From: Chromera velia
Lineage: Eukaryota; Sar; Chromeraceae
Direction of reading: 5' to 3'
NCBI GenBank assembly: GCA_018398765.1
Contig: JAHBMJ010001682.1
Span: 5,001 to 27,510 of the forward strand
DNA length: 22,510 nt
Shown here: one piece after another, positions 1 through 10,696 of the stretch
Layout of the letters: the number at the start of each line of letters is the position of its first letter
How positions within the stretch are numbered: position 1 is the first letter of the stretch
Notes under the pieces: generated by a model
Database searches by the model: none
Told to the model about the DNA's origin: nothing
Seen by the model: the letters and a program-made list of their open reading frames with translations, nothing else
Program-made: the position numbers and the translations under genes

Positions 1-193
1 GAAGGGAAAGAGGGGAGAATGAGCAGTGGGCGGAGTGAGAAACGAAAATGCGAGGCGGAAAATGACAAAAGGGATGAGCGACAGAAGAAAAGAAAGGAAC
101 GAGAGGAAGTAACAGAGCCGAAGCCTCTCCACCTCCAGATATGCGTTTGTCAAACTGATCACGGCGTCTTGATCTCTCTCACACTTCCTGCAG

Positions 194-397
194 TCGGACA
201 TCGTCAAGATCTTCTGTGCCGCCTACACAAAGGGCCACTATGGGGACCACATTCTATGGATCACATCGTCCTGGTGCGCTTTCTTTCTTTTTGTTTCTCT
301 TTCTTTCTTTCTTTCTTTCTGTCTGTCTGTCTTTCTTTCTTTCTTTCTTTCTTTCGTGCATTCATTCCCTTCATTCCTCCTTTGTCTCTCTGTCTCT

Positions 398-431
<34 letters not shown>

Positions 432-2594
432 CAGAGAGAGAGACAGAGAGACGTGTGTATGCCTGCCCATCCGCGATCCAATCGAGAACGAATGGCATGC
501 AGAAAAGCTGTTTTCTCGTCTGTCGTTTCTGCGCAATCATCCTATGCCATGAGAGGGGGAATTGTGTGCTTGCCTGCCTGAAGACAAAGAAGAGAGAGAA
601 AAACCAAAAGATCCAGCTAGTGTCTCGATTACACATGCACAAGCTCTTTCCCTTCTGCATCATGCATGCCTCTATCTGCCTGCCTGCAGGGACACGAAGG
701 CCTTGCTGAGCCAATGGACTTACAGCACCGACACCACCTGCACGCAGGAGCAGATCGTCAAAGTTCTCACCAACGCGGTGGCCTATGAAGGTCAGTCAGT
801 CAGACAGACAGACAGACACGCAGGCAGGCAGACGAGGGCACTTGCTTGAGAAGGTGCTGATGCACGAGGTGCAACTCTGTCTGTACTGTTTCAAGGGAAA
901 GAGACCAAGAGTGCTCAAGCACAATCAGCAGCTCTCCAATTGTTTCGAAAAACTCCCGTACGCAAAGACTTATGAGGGGTATTTGGGACGGAAAGCAAAA
1001 ATGAATACGTAGATAGACAAAGAAATAAATAACCAAGTAAAGTGAATATAAGAATTCGAATCTCATCTCGCTCTGCAGGACCATTCGTCTACAGGAGAAC
1101 AGATTCCTCCACGACCACTGTCAGCGGCAGAACGCCTTCTGAGCTTTATACCCTCTTTCGGACCGCCTGCATCACCTACGTCCTCGCACCTGCCTTTGGC
1201 AACGACGTGGCAACAGCCACTGCCTATTTTGAAACCCTCGACCAGGAGGAATTCTGGTTTCAGGTATGTCAGCTGCATGGGAAGAGCTGGGGACTCTCTC
1301 ACAAACAAAGATTTGCTTCTCATACACACGCCCCGGAGTGCTCCAGAGGGCTTGCAAGGGAAGCTCTGTATGTGATCTCTCTGCCGGTGTGTTGCAAACC
1401 GACCGCGGATTGCACCAGTCGACTCCTTTTCTTGCGAAGTTTTCGTCATTCCGTCGACCTGCTTCCAATATCATATCAGCTTTCATTTCAACCAAATGGA
1501 GCTGCATGCAAATTGATTGTCAACTTCCAATGTGCCAAAGTGTAGGGCAGGAAAATATTCTTGGATACATGTGTGCGTGCTTGCAGACCGCGTGTTGGTA
1601 CGACTCGTTGTGGGTTGCAGCGAAGGCCATCAATGCGTACATAACGGGGTCTGGCACCAATACCATGGCCGGAGACGGCTACGCAGTGACGGACCTCGCG
1701 ACCTCCGATGCAACAAAACAGGCAATGATCTACAACGGCATCTTCCAGCAGGTCCTGGCAACCAATTTCAAAGTGAGTCCACGCGCAAAGCTTTAATCTC
1801 ACGGTTGACTCAATTGCTATATTTCTGTCAGGCACATGAATGAAAAAACGCGCACCAGTCTCCCACCCACAAGTCAAACCTCTGCGGGCGGCCAATCCCT
1901 TTTTAGAGATGTAAATGCATCGATCGATCACGCGAGTCGACCAGAGCTTCACCGATGGTGCACAGGACTCAACTGCTGACGGGAGGGGGCGTTGAATGTG
2001 CATGCAAGACAAGAGCGTGACATCATTCCTAAGTTCAAGTGGGAGGTTCTGCAAATGACTCCACGAAAAGAGCCAAGTGGCTACCAGGAGAAAGAACGTT
2101 CCACTGCAGAGTCAATACAATGTCAACAAAGTCTACCCCCCCCCTCGCTGTGTGTGTTTATTCCTGTGAGGGGAATGCTGCCTCCCTGCCTGCCTCCCTG
2201 CCTCCCTGCCCGCCTGCCTGCCTGCCCTCAGGGCCTGACTGGTGATATCATTTTCAACTCCGATGGTCAGCGCGTTGGCAACTCGAGGCTGCAATACGAC
2301 AGAACCGCGTTGGGCGTGATGGTGGACAAGGGCGAGATTGACCAGACAACAGGCACGGTGTCCGTCCACACGGCGCTCTCATGGTCCGACGGAGGCACAT
2401 ACTTCCCCTCAGAGTACGTCAGTGCATCACATGCAGCTGGGTGTCTTTTGAGATAGAAGGGGAGGCAGAGCGATGCTAGAACGAAGGAAAAGGGTCTGCA
2501 TGAGAAACATGGATTGCCATTTTTGTACAGAATAGAAAACGCTTTACTGCTTTGACCTTTTGAGCTCCATATAGACGGATCAGCAACCAGCCAC

Positions 2595-2625
<31 letters not shown>

Positions 2626-5600
2626 AACAAACAAACAGACAAAGAAAGAAAGAAAGAAAGAAAGAAAGGAGGAAAGAAACGCTGGGAAGGCTACGTGACC
2701 GATGGATGCCCTCTCGATCCTGGAAAGAAAGTTCTCTCTAGCTCCATCGTCCGTCCGGCCTGCCTGGCCACTGCATTAGATCGACAGTCATACGTACAGC
2801 ATGTAGAAATGAATATTCGTTTGAGACTCCGATGTGTTGATTGCTTTGTCCTTGTTAGTCACTGCGGGCCTGAAAAGGATCCGAAAAGAATTGAAGAAAG
2901 AGAACCGAGGGAAAAAGACGAGCGGGAAGCAGGGAGACACAACAGATGAAAAGAAAGCAAACTTGACAAACAAAGAATACCATCCAGATGAAAGTGCACC
3001 AAACGTTGTCTTTCAGTCCCTGTTTGATTCGAAATCTCAATCCCTATTATGAGTAAATCTCTTGCTTTGCTCCAAATCTGATCCTGCATGCTCCACACAC
3101 TCGCTTTGCATGCTGTTTGCCTGAATTTGCAGGTCGAAGTATGACACTATTCCTGACAAGCTCTCACAGTGCCCCGCTGGTACTGGGGCCGACTCCTCGG
3201 GGGGATGTATCAAATGCGCTGCAGCGACGTACAACGGTGAGGCGGGGGGCACTTGCACAGACTGCCCCGCAGGGACGATTTCGACCAGCACCGGATCAAC
3301 CGGATGCACTACGTGCGGGTACGTCGGCCTTGGCTCCTGCTCTCTTTTGTATCTGATCTGTGCTTTGCTTCGTATCTGCTTTGTGCTTTTCTAGGCATTC
3401 GTCGCTCTCTATCTCTCTTTGTCTCAGTCTTTCCGTGTCTAGCCATCTGTTCAGGTCTGTGCCGTGTTATCCCTCTTTCGCCTCATCTATCTAACCCGGT
3501 TTACCGCGCGCTCCCTGGGTCTGGTTGTGCGTACGTCTCTGCGCTTGTTCGGGAGAATGGTTGCATGAGTTTGGTCCTCTAGAAGCACTCTTGTCCTCTC
3601 CCCTTGTCCTCCCACAAGACTTTAAGTTCATCCCTACTCACCTGCCTGCGTTCTCGGGTGCAGCACCGGATACTACTCGCCGAACCCCGGATCGACCACC
3701 TGCCGGGCCTGCCCTGTAGGGACCCACCGCAACAGCTCCAGCACCGACGCGTCCTCTTGTGGCAGGTGCTGGGTTAGTCACTACTTAGGGGGGATTGGGT
3801 GGGTGGGTGGGTGGGAGTGAGGGAGGGACTGAGGAATGGGAGGGGCAGGCGAGCGGGTGGAAGCGTGCTGAGCTATGGCTCGAGAGAGTGTGAGTGCATG
3901 CGTGATTTGCATGTCCGGCTTGACCCGCGTGGTCGCTCGCTGAATTGTCGGACTCGATGTCAATGACGCCATCCTAAATATCTTAGTAATACCTTGACTG
4001 ATGCTCTCTCCATACAGCAAGAGAGAAGCATGTCGTCCGATCTTGTGACTTCCTGCCGGTCTTTCTCGCAAAGGAAGAAAGGAAGGAAGGGAGGGACTTA
4101 TGCACTGAAAGGAAGAAAGACGAGGCACAGGTGGACGCTCCCCCGAGGCTGTTGGAGAGACTTTCCGTGGATCTGTTTCTGTCTTTGTATTCTGAATTGC
4201 CCTGCAGAGTCTCCGCGTCAGACGAGTTCAGAAGAGGCAACTAAGGACGGAAGAGAGAAATGTAGACTCGTGAGTGTAGAGAAAGTGGAAGTGAGGATGC
4301 ATGCAGCTGCTCCCTCCGATAAATTTAATTCCAAATCTGTGCAGGTGGGAAGTTACCAGAGCAGCGAGGGAAATGAGAACTGCGTGACCTGTCCTTCCAG
4401 GAAGACGACCGTCGGGATCGGGGCCGAAAATTCAACGGAGTGCACCTGTCCAGACAAGTGGTTCCTCGACACCATGGTTAGCCAGCGAACCAGTGAGGGA
4501 GGGAAAAAGGAGCTTTAGACAGCAGCAGATCTGAGGCACTGTCTTTCCAGAGTGTTTAGCAACAGCGTCAATGCCGGTCATAGCTTTCAATGATATTGAC
4601 GGCGAAAGGTCTAGCACTCTGAGCCTTTCTCTCTTTTTTTTGTCTCATAGCGAGAGACAATCTGGTACGCATTTTGATCGGGGGTGTACGTTGTTCTGGT
4701 TGCGAAGTGGGTTTCTGTACACAGGAATAGCCATACAGAAGTTAATAGACGGATGCATGGGTCCGTGCCTGCCTGCCTGCAGAGGGATGAGTGCTACGAA
4801 TGTCCAAAGGGTCTGAAGTGCGACGGGGGGGACGGTGCTCCCTCAGTGGACTCGGGGTATTGGTCAAGCGCCTCCTCGAACGCAGCGGTGTTTGAGGAGC
4901 CAGAGGAGATTCTCACCTGTTACGCGGACTCGGCCGCCTGCGTGGGAGGGGTCGTGGTCAGAGAGACGAAGGTAGAAGAGGCCGCCAGACGGCGGCTAAC
5001 GGTGAGTCAGTTGTTTGCACTTTTTTCTTCTGTCGGAACCTGTTTTCCAAGCATCTACTCAGAGATGACCAGTTTGCCAGAGCACTGTTTTCGCCTATGG
5101 CCTGTCACTGAGAATGCATGGATGCAGTCGAGCACAGAGTCAAACAGTTTCGTACTTACGCTTTTGAGTTTTGCGTTCTGGAGACGCAAGCCAAGCTCTT
5201 GCCATCCTTTGTAATGAATTGAGTACTTCTTTGTTTCCGGCTGATTCGAAAAGGCCCATCCATGCACCCGGTGTCCCTCCCGCACCGACGGGTTCCTGAG
5301 AAAAGTTTTGCATTCGCCCTTAAGTTTCTTCCGCACTTTGTCCATCAGTCCCTCCACTTAATTCTCCTTTGGTGTCTCCCTGAAATACCTGCCCGCAGGA
5401 CGAACTACAGACCCTAGATCCCAACTGCAACACAGGCAGGTTTGGACGCATGTGCCAGTTCTGCCCAACCGGGTGGTACAGAACCACCGGCTCGTGTGCA
5501 AAGTGCCTCGAGGGGTTTGCGTACCCCGTGTTGATTCTGATCGTTGCCATTGTGGCCATCGGTGTTGCAGCGTACTACTCACTCTCAGGGAGCACAGAGA

Positions 5601-8075
5601 CCTCAGCCGTCTCCCGACAGATTACTCTGACTTTCTCCTCCCTCCTCACATTCCTCCAGCAACTCGCGGTCTTGAGCAGATTCAATATCAACTCCCCGTC
5701 AATGATCAGTGGAGTCCTTCAAGTATTCAGTATCCTCACAGTCAGCCTCCAAATTCTCAATAGGGAGTGCTTTGCACCCGGGGCAGACGGCATCAACAGC
5801 TACGCCATGATGCTCTGTCTCCCTGTCCTGCCCCCTCTCGTTATGTTCTCCATTTACGGTGTCAGCATCGCACTCTCTCGAGTTACCAAAGGCCGTCTAC
5901 CTCCTTGGAAGTTCAACGACGTGGTCAATGTCTCCGGTTTTATGTTTGTGGTGCTCTACGTTGCGATCTGCGCACTCTCCCTGGCACCTTTTCGATGCAT
6001 CAACCACCCGAAGGGTCCCTCGACCCTCGAACAATACCCTATGGTGGACTGCGGCAGCGCCGAGCACACGAATATGATCATACTCGGGGCCTTCGCGATT
6101 TGCGCGTATGTCGGGGGGTTTCTGGGTTTTGTCTTTTGGGTGTGTTACAACACTCCTCGTTGGATCGTTGATCACCCAGGCATTGTAATCAGATACAAAT
6201 TTCTGTTGGGAGCATTCGATTCCCGTCACCGGTTCTGGATTCTTGTGAACCTGATCAGGAACCTGAGCATCACCTTGGTGCCCATTGTGGAGCCGAATGA
6301 CGGACGCGTTCAGGTCGGTGTGAAGTCACCTGCATGTATGTCGATACTTCAGATTTGGCTCTCCGATGGCTGAGTCTAAGTCTGCATGTCTCGTTGTACT
6401 CAGATTGATTGGGTCTCCGTGGATTGTGTCCGACCGCTCGATGAGATGCACTTCCACCCCTTTGCTGGATCGGCTTGCTCATGTGAAGGACGTGAAAGAT
6501 TTCCTCAATTTCTTTTGCCATCGAATCGGAGAATCTCGATCAGATCCTAATTTCTGACTGTGAGCAGATGAGAACACCAAGTCAGCAAGAACACGCAGGT
6601 CCCTCCTACTCCTAGCTCGCAGGCAATGCCTCCAGGCAGACATCTTCTCTCTCTTGATTTCTCTCTTCGATCAGCATCGTTCGAACAAGGCCTTCTTTGT
6701 CCATTCATGCATTCATTCGATCAGGTTCTGGTTGCGACGATCGTGTTCCAGCTCTTTCTGCTCCTCCAGGTCGTGTACTGGCCGTGGAGGGATGACCTGG
6801 TCAACTGGATGCAGGTACGTGCATTTGCTTTTTTTCTGAAAAAGAATTCTGTATGAAAGTACTGGCCGTGGAAAGATGACCTTGTGAACTGGATGCAGGT
6901 ACGATGTACGTTATGCAGCTCGTTTCTCACTTTTTTGCTGTACGTGCAGTCTTTAATTGTAGAGAGAAGGAACATGGATACATCAGATTTGTTTGCTTCT
7001 CCAAGAAAGATGAGCCAGCTTAATTCAGGAGGGAGGGAATAAAAAAAAATCTATACTGAAAGATCGAAAGAATTGGATGCTGCATGCCTCTGCCTGCCTG
7101 CAGGTCAGCGCGGGGCTTGTGATCCTCTTCATTCTGACAGGCCTGATGGCTTGGACGGAGGAATCGGACACAGCCACCCTGACCTTCTTGGTCCTAGGGA
7201 TTGTCATGACTGCAGGGCACGTCGGCCTCTCCGTTGCCGCAGTTGTGCTGGGCCTGGAGAGGTGTCGGCGTGCGGCCCGAAAGAGGGAGAAGAACAAGAT
7301 GGTGGCAATGCGGAACCGTCTAGCACGCACCATATTGCAGATGGCCGCCCAGACTCGGGACAAGGCCGAGGGAGGGGAGGAAATAGACAGGGGTGACCAA
7401 TTGGGGTTCGACAACTGGCTTCTGGTTCTCCTCTCGCTTCCTGAGAGTGAGCTCAAAGCACTCCAGGAGAGTCTGCGGACGTTCGAAAAAAAGTTTCTCT
7501 CCGAACCGAAACCCCTCGATGCCAACACCCGACGCAATGTAGCCAGGTTTTTCGGTATGGTCTCGGAGGTCGTTTCGAAGCGTATGATGGCAAGTCGGCG
7601 GACTCTACTGGGAGTCTCCTCTGTCATCAGGCCAGAGAGTCCGAAGGGGGGGAAGAAAAAAGGCACAACGGATTTTCCGTTCGACGCTCCTCAGCTCCAG
7701 CGACTCGATAGTCCTGGAGCCAATTTGAATCAGCTAGAGACTGGTTCTCTTGAGGCAGAGCGACAGGCAGAAATAGCCTTCGAGGCAGAGGGGGCGGAGG
7801 AAATGAATATGAGCGAGCACGGGGACATTCCTGACGAGCATGAGAACGAAAACGTCGGGGGGAGACAGAGACGCTCAGGGCTCCAAACAGGGCCCATCAG
7901 CGAGGATGGAGTAGGGCAGGCGGAGGGACATGAGAATGTGGAGGCCGACGGTGAGAGTCTCCAAGACGGAGTGTTCTCGGAGGTCATGGGGGAGGAGATC
8001 GACTTTGATGACGACGACATTGCGGAGGACGGGGGAGAGATAGGGGGCCTGGGCATCGGGGAAATGAGAACTTAA
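194..8075 (+). CDS. Venus-flytrap / cysteine-rich / multi-pass membrane receptor-like protein (5' end outside window)
   Basis: I joined twelve GT-AG exons by phase: 194-273, 690-790, 1079-1263, 1587-1772, 2232-2413, 3133-3318, 3664-3772, 4345-4476, 4783-5001, 5399-6313, 6725-6814, 7104-8075. They give 1118 residues and a stop. Residues 1-244 resemble the second half of an ANF-receptor/GABA-B-type ligand-binding domain, 245-500 hold C-x2-C cysteine repeats, 501-842 carry about 8-10 hydrophobic segments, and 843-1118 form a basic then very acidic tail. The order (extracellular binding domain, cysteine-rich stalk, membrane block) suggests a plasma-membrane sensor. The membrane block does not look like the standard class C GPCR 7TM. 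It resembles the multi-TM block that follows cysteine-rich repeats in many protist proteins. The start and N-terminal half lie left of position 1. Splice sites are predicted; one donor (3772) was chosen because it alone keeps the frame and a CxxC pair. Ligand and function are unknown. Confidence 0.8.
278..460 (+). repeat. Intronic CTTT, TG and GA microsatellites
   Basis: Intron 1 (274-689) contains an interrupted CTTT/CTGT tract near 281-355, then TG repeats (about 399-420) running directly into GA repeats (about 420-452). Open frames across it are low-complexity Ser/Phe/Leu or Arg/Glu and are not genes. Confidence 0.9.
791..833 (+). repeat. GTCA/GACA microsatellite at the donor of intron 2
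   Basis: The intron starts GTCAGTCAGTCAGACAGACA, so the splice donor is the first unit of a tetranucleotide tract. Several further GT dinucleotides lie within a few bases. Confidence 0.8.
2176..2231 (+). repeat. CCTG/CCTC microsatellite leading into the intron 4 acceptor
   Basis: A run of CCTCCCTGCCTGC-type units fills the end of the intron and forms the pyrimidine tract just before the acceptor CAG at 2229-2231. Confidence 0.85.
2597..2680 (+). repeat. AAAG microsatellite in intron 5
   Basis: AAAG tetranucleotides with an internal AAAC/AGAC variant block. Intron 5 (2414-3132) holds nothing else I can identify. Confidence 0.9.
3133..5520 (+). other. Exons 6-9 and start of exon 10: cysteine-rich GCC2/GCC3 (ephrin-receptor-like/TNFR-like) repeats
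   Basis: The exons encode repeated units of the form C-P-x-G-(T/Y)...G...C-x2-C, for example CTDCPAGTISTS, CRACPVGTHRNS, CVTCPSRKTTVG, CYECPKGLKC and CQFCPTGWYRTTGSC. This spacing is typical of the extracellular GCC2/GCC3 or TNFR-like cysteine repeats found in many protist surface proteins. The stretch is probably a disulfide-rich stalk linking the ligand-binding domain to the membrane. The donor after exon 7 is ambiguous: GT at 3766 would break the frame, whereas GT at 3773 keeps it and completes the pair CGRC. Confidence 0.75.
5521..7250 (+). other. End of exon 10, exon 11 and start of exon 12: multi-pass membrane block
   Basis: Hydrophobic segments start at residue ~502 (YPVLILIVAIVAIGVAAYY). 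More lie near residues 536-553, 561-580, 594-620, 638-658, 685-710, 738-757, 766-782, 796-812 and 818-842. The pattern 'TFLQQLAVLSRFNINSP', a later FWILVNLIRNL segment and a final YWPWRDDLVNW loop before two more helices recalls the membrane block seen after cysteine-rich repeats in oomycete and algal proteins. I do not know a biochemical function for that block. Eight to ten passes are plausible; the second segment could be amphipathic and not cross. Confidence 0.65.
6860..6898 (+). other. Duplicated partial exon 11 inside intron 11
   Basis: The 39 nt at 6860-6898 repeat the last 39 nt of exon 11 (6776-6814) with four differences: one Arg to Lys codon (two changes) and two synonymous third positions. 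Both copies encode YWPW(R/K)DDLVNWMQ. The copy is preceded by AG at 6858-6859 and followed by GTACG, so it could be a 13-codon, phase-0 cassette exon. No strong pyrimidine tract precedes it, so it may be silent. It may be a relic or an extra exon; expression is unknown. Confidence 0.6.
7251..8075 (+). other. Exon 12 C-terminal cytoplasmic tail (basic then acidic)
   Basis: After the last hydrophobic segment the protein has a basic juxtamembrane stretch (RCRRAARKREKNK). A helical region and a lysine-rich linker (KGGKKKG) follow. The final ~100 residues are dominated by Glu, Asp, Gly and Gln, ending with EEIDFDDDDIAEDGGE. The positive-inside rule favours a cytosolic tail. No kinase, cyclase or other catalytic motif is visible. 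The TAA stop is at 8073-8075. I see no clear AATAAA polyadenylation signal before the repeat array. Confidence 0.7.
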
Positions 8076-8139
8076 TTTATTCATCAGTTCAGCCTCCACA
8101 GAAGCCTCGCTTCCACAGAACCCTCGCGCATGCATGCAT

Positions 8140-8208
8140 GTGTCTGCGTGTCTGCGTGTCTGCGTGTCTGCGTGTCTGCGTGTCTGCGTGTCTGCGTGTC
8201 TGCGTGTC

Positions 8209-8242
<34 letters not shown>
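8140..8242 (+). repeat. TGTCTGCG octanucleotide array followed by TG repeat
   Basis: About nine units of TGTCTGCG lie between 8140 and 8212, then a run of TG to about 8242. It starts about 65 nt after the receptor stop codon and may lie in its 3' UTR. The octanucleotide gives long open frames on both strands that are not genes. Confidence 0.9.
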
Positions 8243-8245
<3 letters not shown>

Positions 8246-8260
8246 GCTGCATTTGTATGA

Positions 8261-8926
8261 CTGCACGCTCCATTTCTCAGTGCCATACAGAAACGTACGA
8301 GGTCGGAAAAGCAGCCGGACCGGGAAGTCAAATGCAGTTGAATGACTGTCTCACCAAACTGCACGCTCCATTTCTCAGTGCCATACAGAAACGTACGAGG
8401 TCGGAAAAGCGGCCGGACCGGGAAGTCAAATGCAGTTCAATGACTATCTCCCCAAACTGCACGCTCTATTGATCAGTGCCATACAGAAACGTACGAGGTC
8501 GGAAAAGCAGCCGGACCGGGAAGTCAAATGCACTTCAATGACTATCTCCCCAAACTGCACGCTCTATTGATCAGTGCCATACAGAAACGTACGAGGTCGC
8601 AAAAGCGGCCGGACCGGGAAGTCAAATGCAGTTCAATGACTATCTCCCCAAACTGCACGCTCCATTTCTCAGTGCCATACAGAAACGTACGAGGTCGGAA
8701 AAGCAGCCGGACCGGGAAGTCAAATGCAGTTCAATGACTATCTCCCCAAACTGCACGCTCTATTGATCAGTGCCATACAGAAACGTACGAGGTCGGAAAA
8801 GCGGCCGGACCGGGAAGTCAAATGCAGTTGAATGACTATCTCCCCAAACTGCACGCTCTATTGATCAGTGCCATACAGAAACGTGCAAGCTCGGAAAAGC
8901 GGACCGGGAAGTTAAATGTAGTTGGA
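8261..8926 (+). repeat. 98-bp tandem repeat array, six full units plus a degenerate seventh
   Basis: Units start at CTGCACGCTC at 8261, 8359, 8457, 8555, 8653, 8751 and 8849, always 98 bp apart. Each contains GTGCCATACAGAAACGT and CCGGACCGGGAAGTCAAATG. The seventh decays after about 60 bp. 98 is not a multiple of three, so the array is unlikely to code. Confidence 0.95.
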
Positions 8927-9000
8927 CGATAATCTCCGCGAACCCAAAGGGGTTAACTTTCTGATGACTGCGTGGTTCAAGCGTCGCGCCGTTTTATCTC

Positions 9001-9038
9001 CGTTTGTCTCCCAACTTTCGCCGTCGTTCCTGCTATCG

Positions 9039-9080
<42 letters not shown>

Positions 9081-9126
9081 CCGCTCAAGTCCGCCCCAAG
9101 CTCCTCTGAGCAACATTTGTTCCAAA
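9001..9126 (+). repeat. Repeat module, inverted copy at 20738-20888
   Basis: CGTTTGTCTCCCAACTTTCG begins a 40-bp block (9001-9040) whose exact reverse complement lies at 20849-20888. A CT microsatellite (about 9042-9077) follows, then a second block ending GAGCAACATTTGTTCC, matched in reverse at about 20749-20800. The distant copy has a 12-bp internal duplication and a less regular GA tract. Confidence 0.85.
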
Positions 9127-9129
9127 CTT

Positions 9130-10040
9130 TATATGTAACAACTTGAACTTGTGACAAGTTTTTAAGTATATATAAAACAAATTGCCAATGTTTTTGTAAG
9201 TACTCTTCCAGTTTACCAACAAGTTGGTCCCAGGCTTCTCTCCGATCTACGGTTTGATTTTTTTTTTTGTATTAGTCCATCCCTTATCAAATCGTTCAGC
9301 ATGATAATAAGCGTTATATGACTGTTTAAAATGATCAACCTTATGTTCCACTCCTCTTTTAGCTTCCTTCAATCTTTGTTTGTGTATTTATTCCTGTTGG
9401 AGACGGTGTGATTGACCGCTGCACACGGTTTCTCATACACAAGAATTTTAAACCCAGCGAGAAACCAATGTCCTGATTGGTTTTCATATTCATAATCTAT
9501 GGTATATTTCTTTTCCATTAATGAGCTAAAGTCTCTGATCCCTTCCCCTCCCCTCTTTTATTTTTTAAAATTCCCACAACTGCCCTTCAAGAAAAAACCT
9601 GCCCCCGTTTTTTCAGCATCCCCAACTCCCCCACCCTTCATTGATTGATTGCATTCAGTCTCTTCCTTCTTCCCTGCCTCTTTTCCCTTTTCTGCTGTCT
9701 CCACCTACCTCGATCTGTCGTGAACTTTCTGAGCTCATCTCCAATGCAGCACCGAATCATTCCCCCCATACACCCCCCACCGCTTTCTCTTTTCTGTGCT
9801 GCTCTTCCGGTCCCTTCGGACCCAATAAGATACTTTTGAGTTCTTTTTTGGAGTCTCTTTTTCTACACTCGAACTATAATGTGTCACAATAAAAATTTCT
9901 AGAACCTTTTGTATCACAATGATTTGTGACACAATAATTGTGATTTTAAGAAGTTTTGACTAATTCAATCAAATTACACTTATATCATAAGTTATGTGTG
10001 AAACAAATAGTTGGAGATTGCGTGTTTATGGTGTTTGGCA
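9130..10040. other. AT-rich intergenic DNA without a recognisable gene
   Basis: This is low-GC sequence with pyrimidine-rich stretches (9540-9830). All frames are short and without domain-like content. Near 9884-9945 a motif built from TGTCACAA and its complement recurs (for example GTGACACAATAATTGTGA); similar motifs occur near 19862 and 20021. Confidence 0.6.
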
Positions 10041-10660
10041 CGGCTTAACCCCTAGGGGGGGACACTTAGGGGCACTCTAGAAGGTTACTAGTATGGTAGA
10101 TTTTGAGCCCAGAATGACATAAAATATGAACAAAAACAGATTTTTGCGAGCCAGTCCGGCAACCTGGAGCTCCGCCTAGTTAAGTTACGTCAAAATCTGG
10201 TGTTTTTGAAGTGTAGGCTACGTGGTTGCTTTGGGTTACCCTCTTTTTATCTTTGTCATACAAATTAAGAGGATACGGGTTACCCGGTTACAAGCATTTT
10301 GACCTCAGTAACTGACCAAATTTTTAACTTTTAAAAACATTCAAAATGATGTTTAAAACACGTTTGAATGCTTCTTGAGGGAGGTTACTTCATTTTTGAG
10401 GGGGGTCAAGAAAGGTTACGGGTTATCCGGTTACGGGGGGTTTGGGGGCAAAGTGAGTGTAACACATCATTTTTCATCATTTTTGACCATAACCTGAATT
10501 ATGTAACAATTTTGAAGCCAGTTTTGTGAGTAACCAAACGTAACTAATCGATGGGCACCAGTTTTGACTGATGGTTATATGTCACACGTTGTAAGGGGGG
10601 GGTATAGGGTCAGTAACCATGGTATAACCGGCTGAAGTGCCCCCCTCTAGCTTAACCTAG
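10041..10660. other. Non-coding segment with GGTTAC-type motifs and weak terminal inverted similarity
   Basis: GGTTAC/GTTACC motifs recur (around 10083, 10233, 10277-10290, 10416-10434). The left side reads CTAGGGGGGGACACTTAG. The reverse complement of the right side near 10634-10652 reads CTAGAGGGGGGCACTTCAG. This may be a short non-autonomous element, but the match is short and rich in G. Confidence 0.3.
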
Positions 10661-10696
10661 CTTAACCCGCGTCGTGGGGTACGTTGTTCATGACTG

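Larger units (their letters stand above)
194..2413 (+). other. Exons 1-5: ligand-binding (ANF-receptor / periplasmic-binding-like) domain, C-terminal part
   Basis: Exon 1 reads FCAAYTKGHYGDHILWITSSW across the first splice junction, shaped like the 'C.A...GMYG..YVW...GW' region of GABA-B and natriuretic peptide receptors. Exon 2 continues with a conserved-looking CTQEQIVKVLTNAV segment. Exon 4 has YDSLWVAAKAINAY, matching the 'YDAVWALALALN' helix of the family. Exon 5 has GLTGDIIFNSDGQRVGNSRLQ-type sequence, matching the family's 'F.G.TG.v.Fd..GdR.g' strand and loop. Introns here are 416, 288, 323 and 459 nt. The family match is from memory of motifs; a profile search would settle it. Confidence 0.75.

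Noticed and set aside
19-552. 177-residue plus-strand frame near the left edge
   Set aside because: It starts in what looks like intron sequence, reads through a CTTT microsatellite, and is in a different frame from the exon at 194-273.
3764-3768. GT at 3766 as the donor of exon 7
   Set aside because: It would leave phase 2 and shift the next exon out of its cysteine-rich frame; GT at 3773 keeps the frame.
8084-8364. Cys/Val- and Thr/His-rich frames on both strands
   Set aside because: Products of the TGTCTGCG and TG repeats.
8261-8926. CRISPR array
   Set aside because: The units are contiguous 98-bp tandem repeats without unique spacers, in eukaryotic-type DNA.
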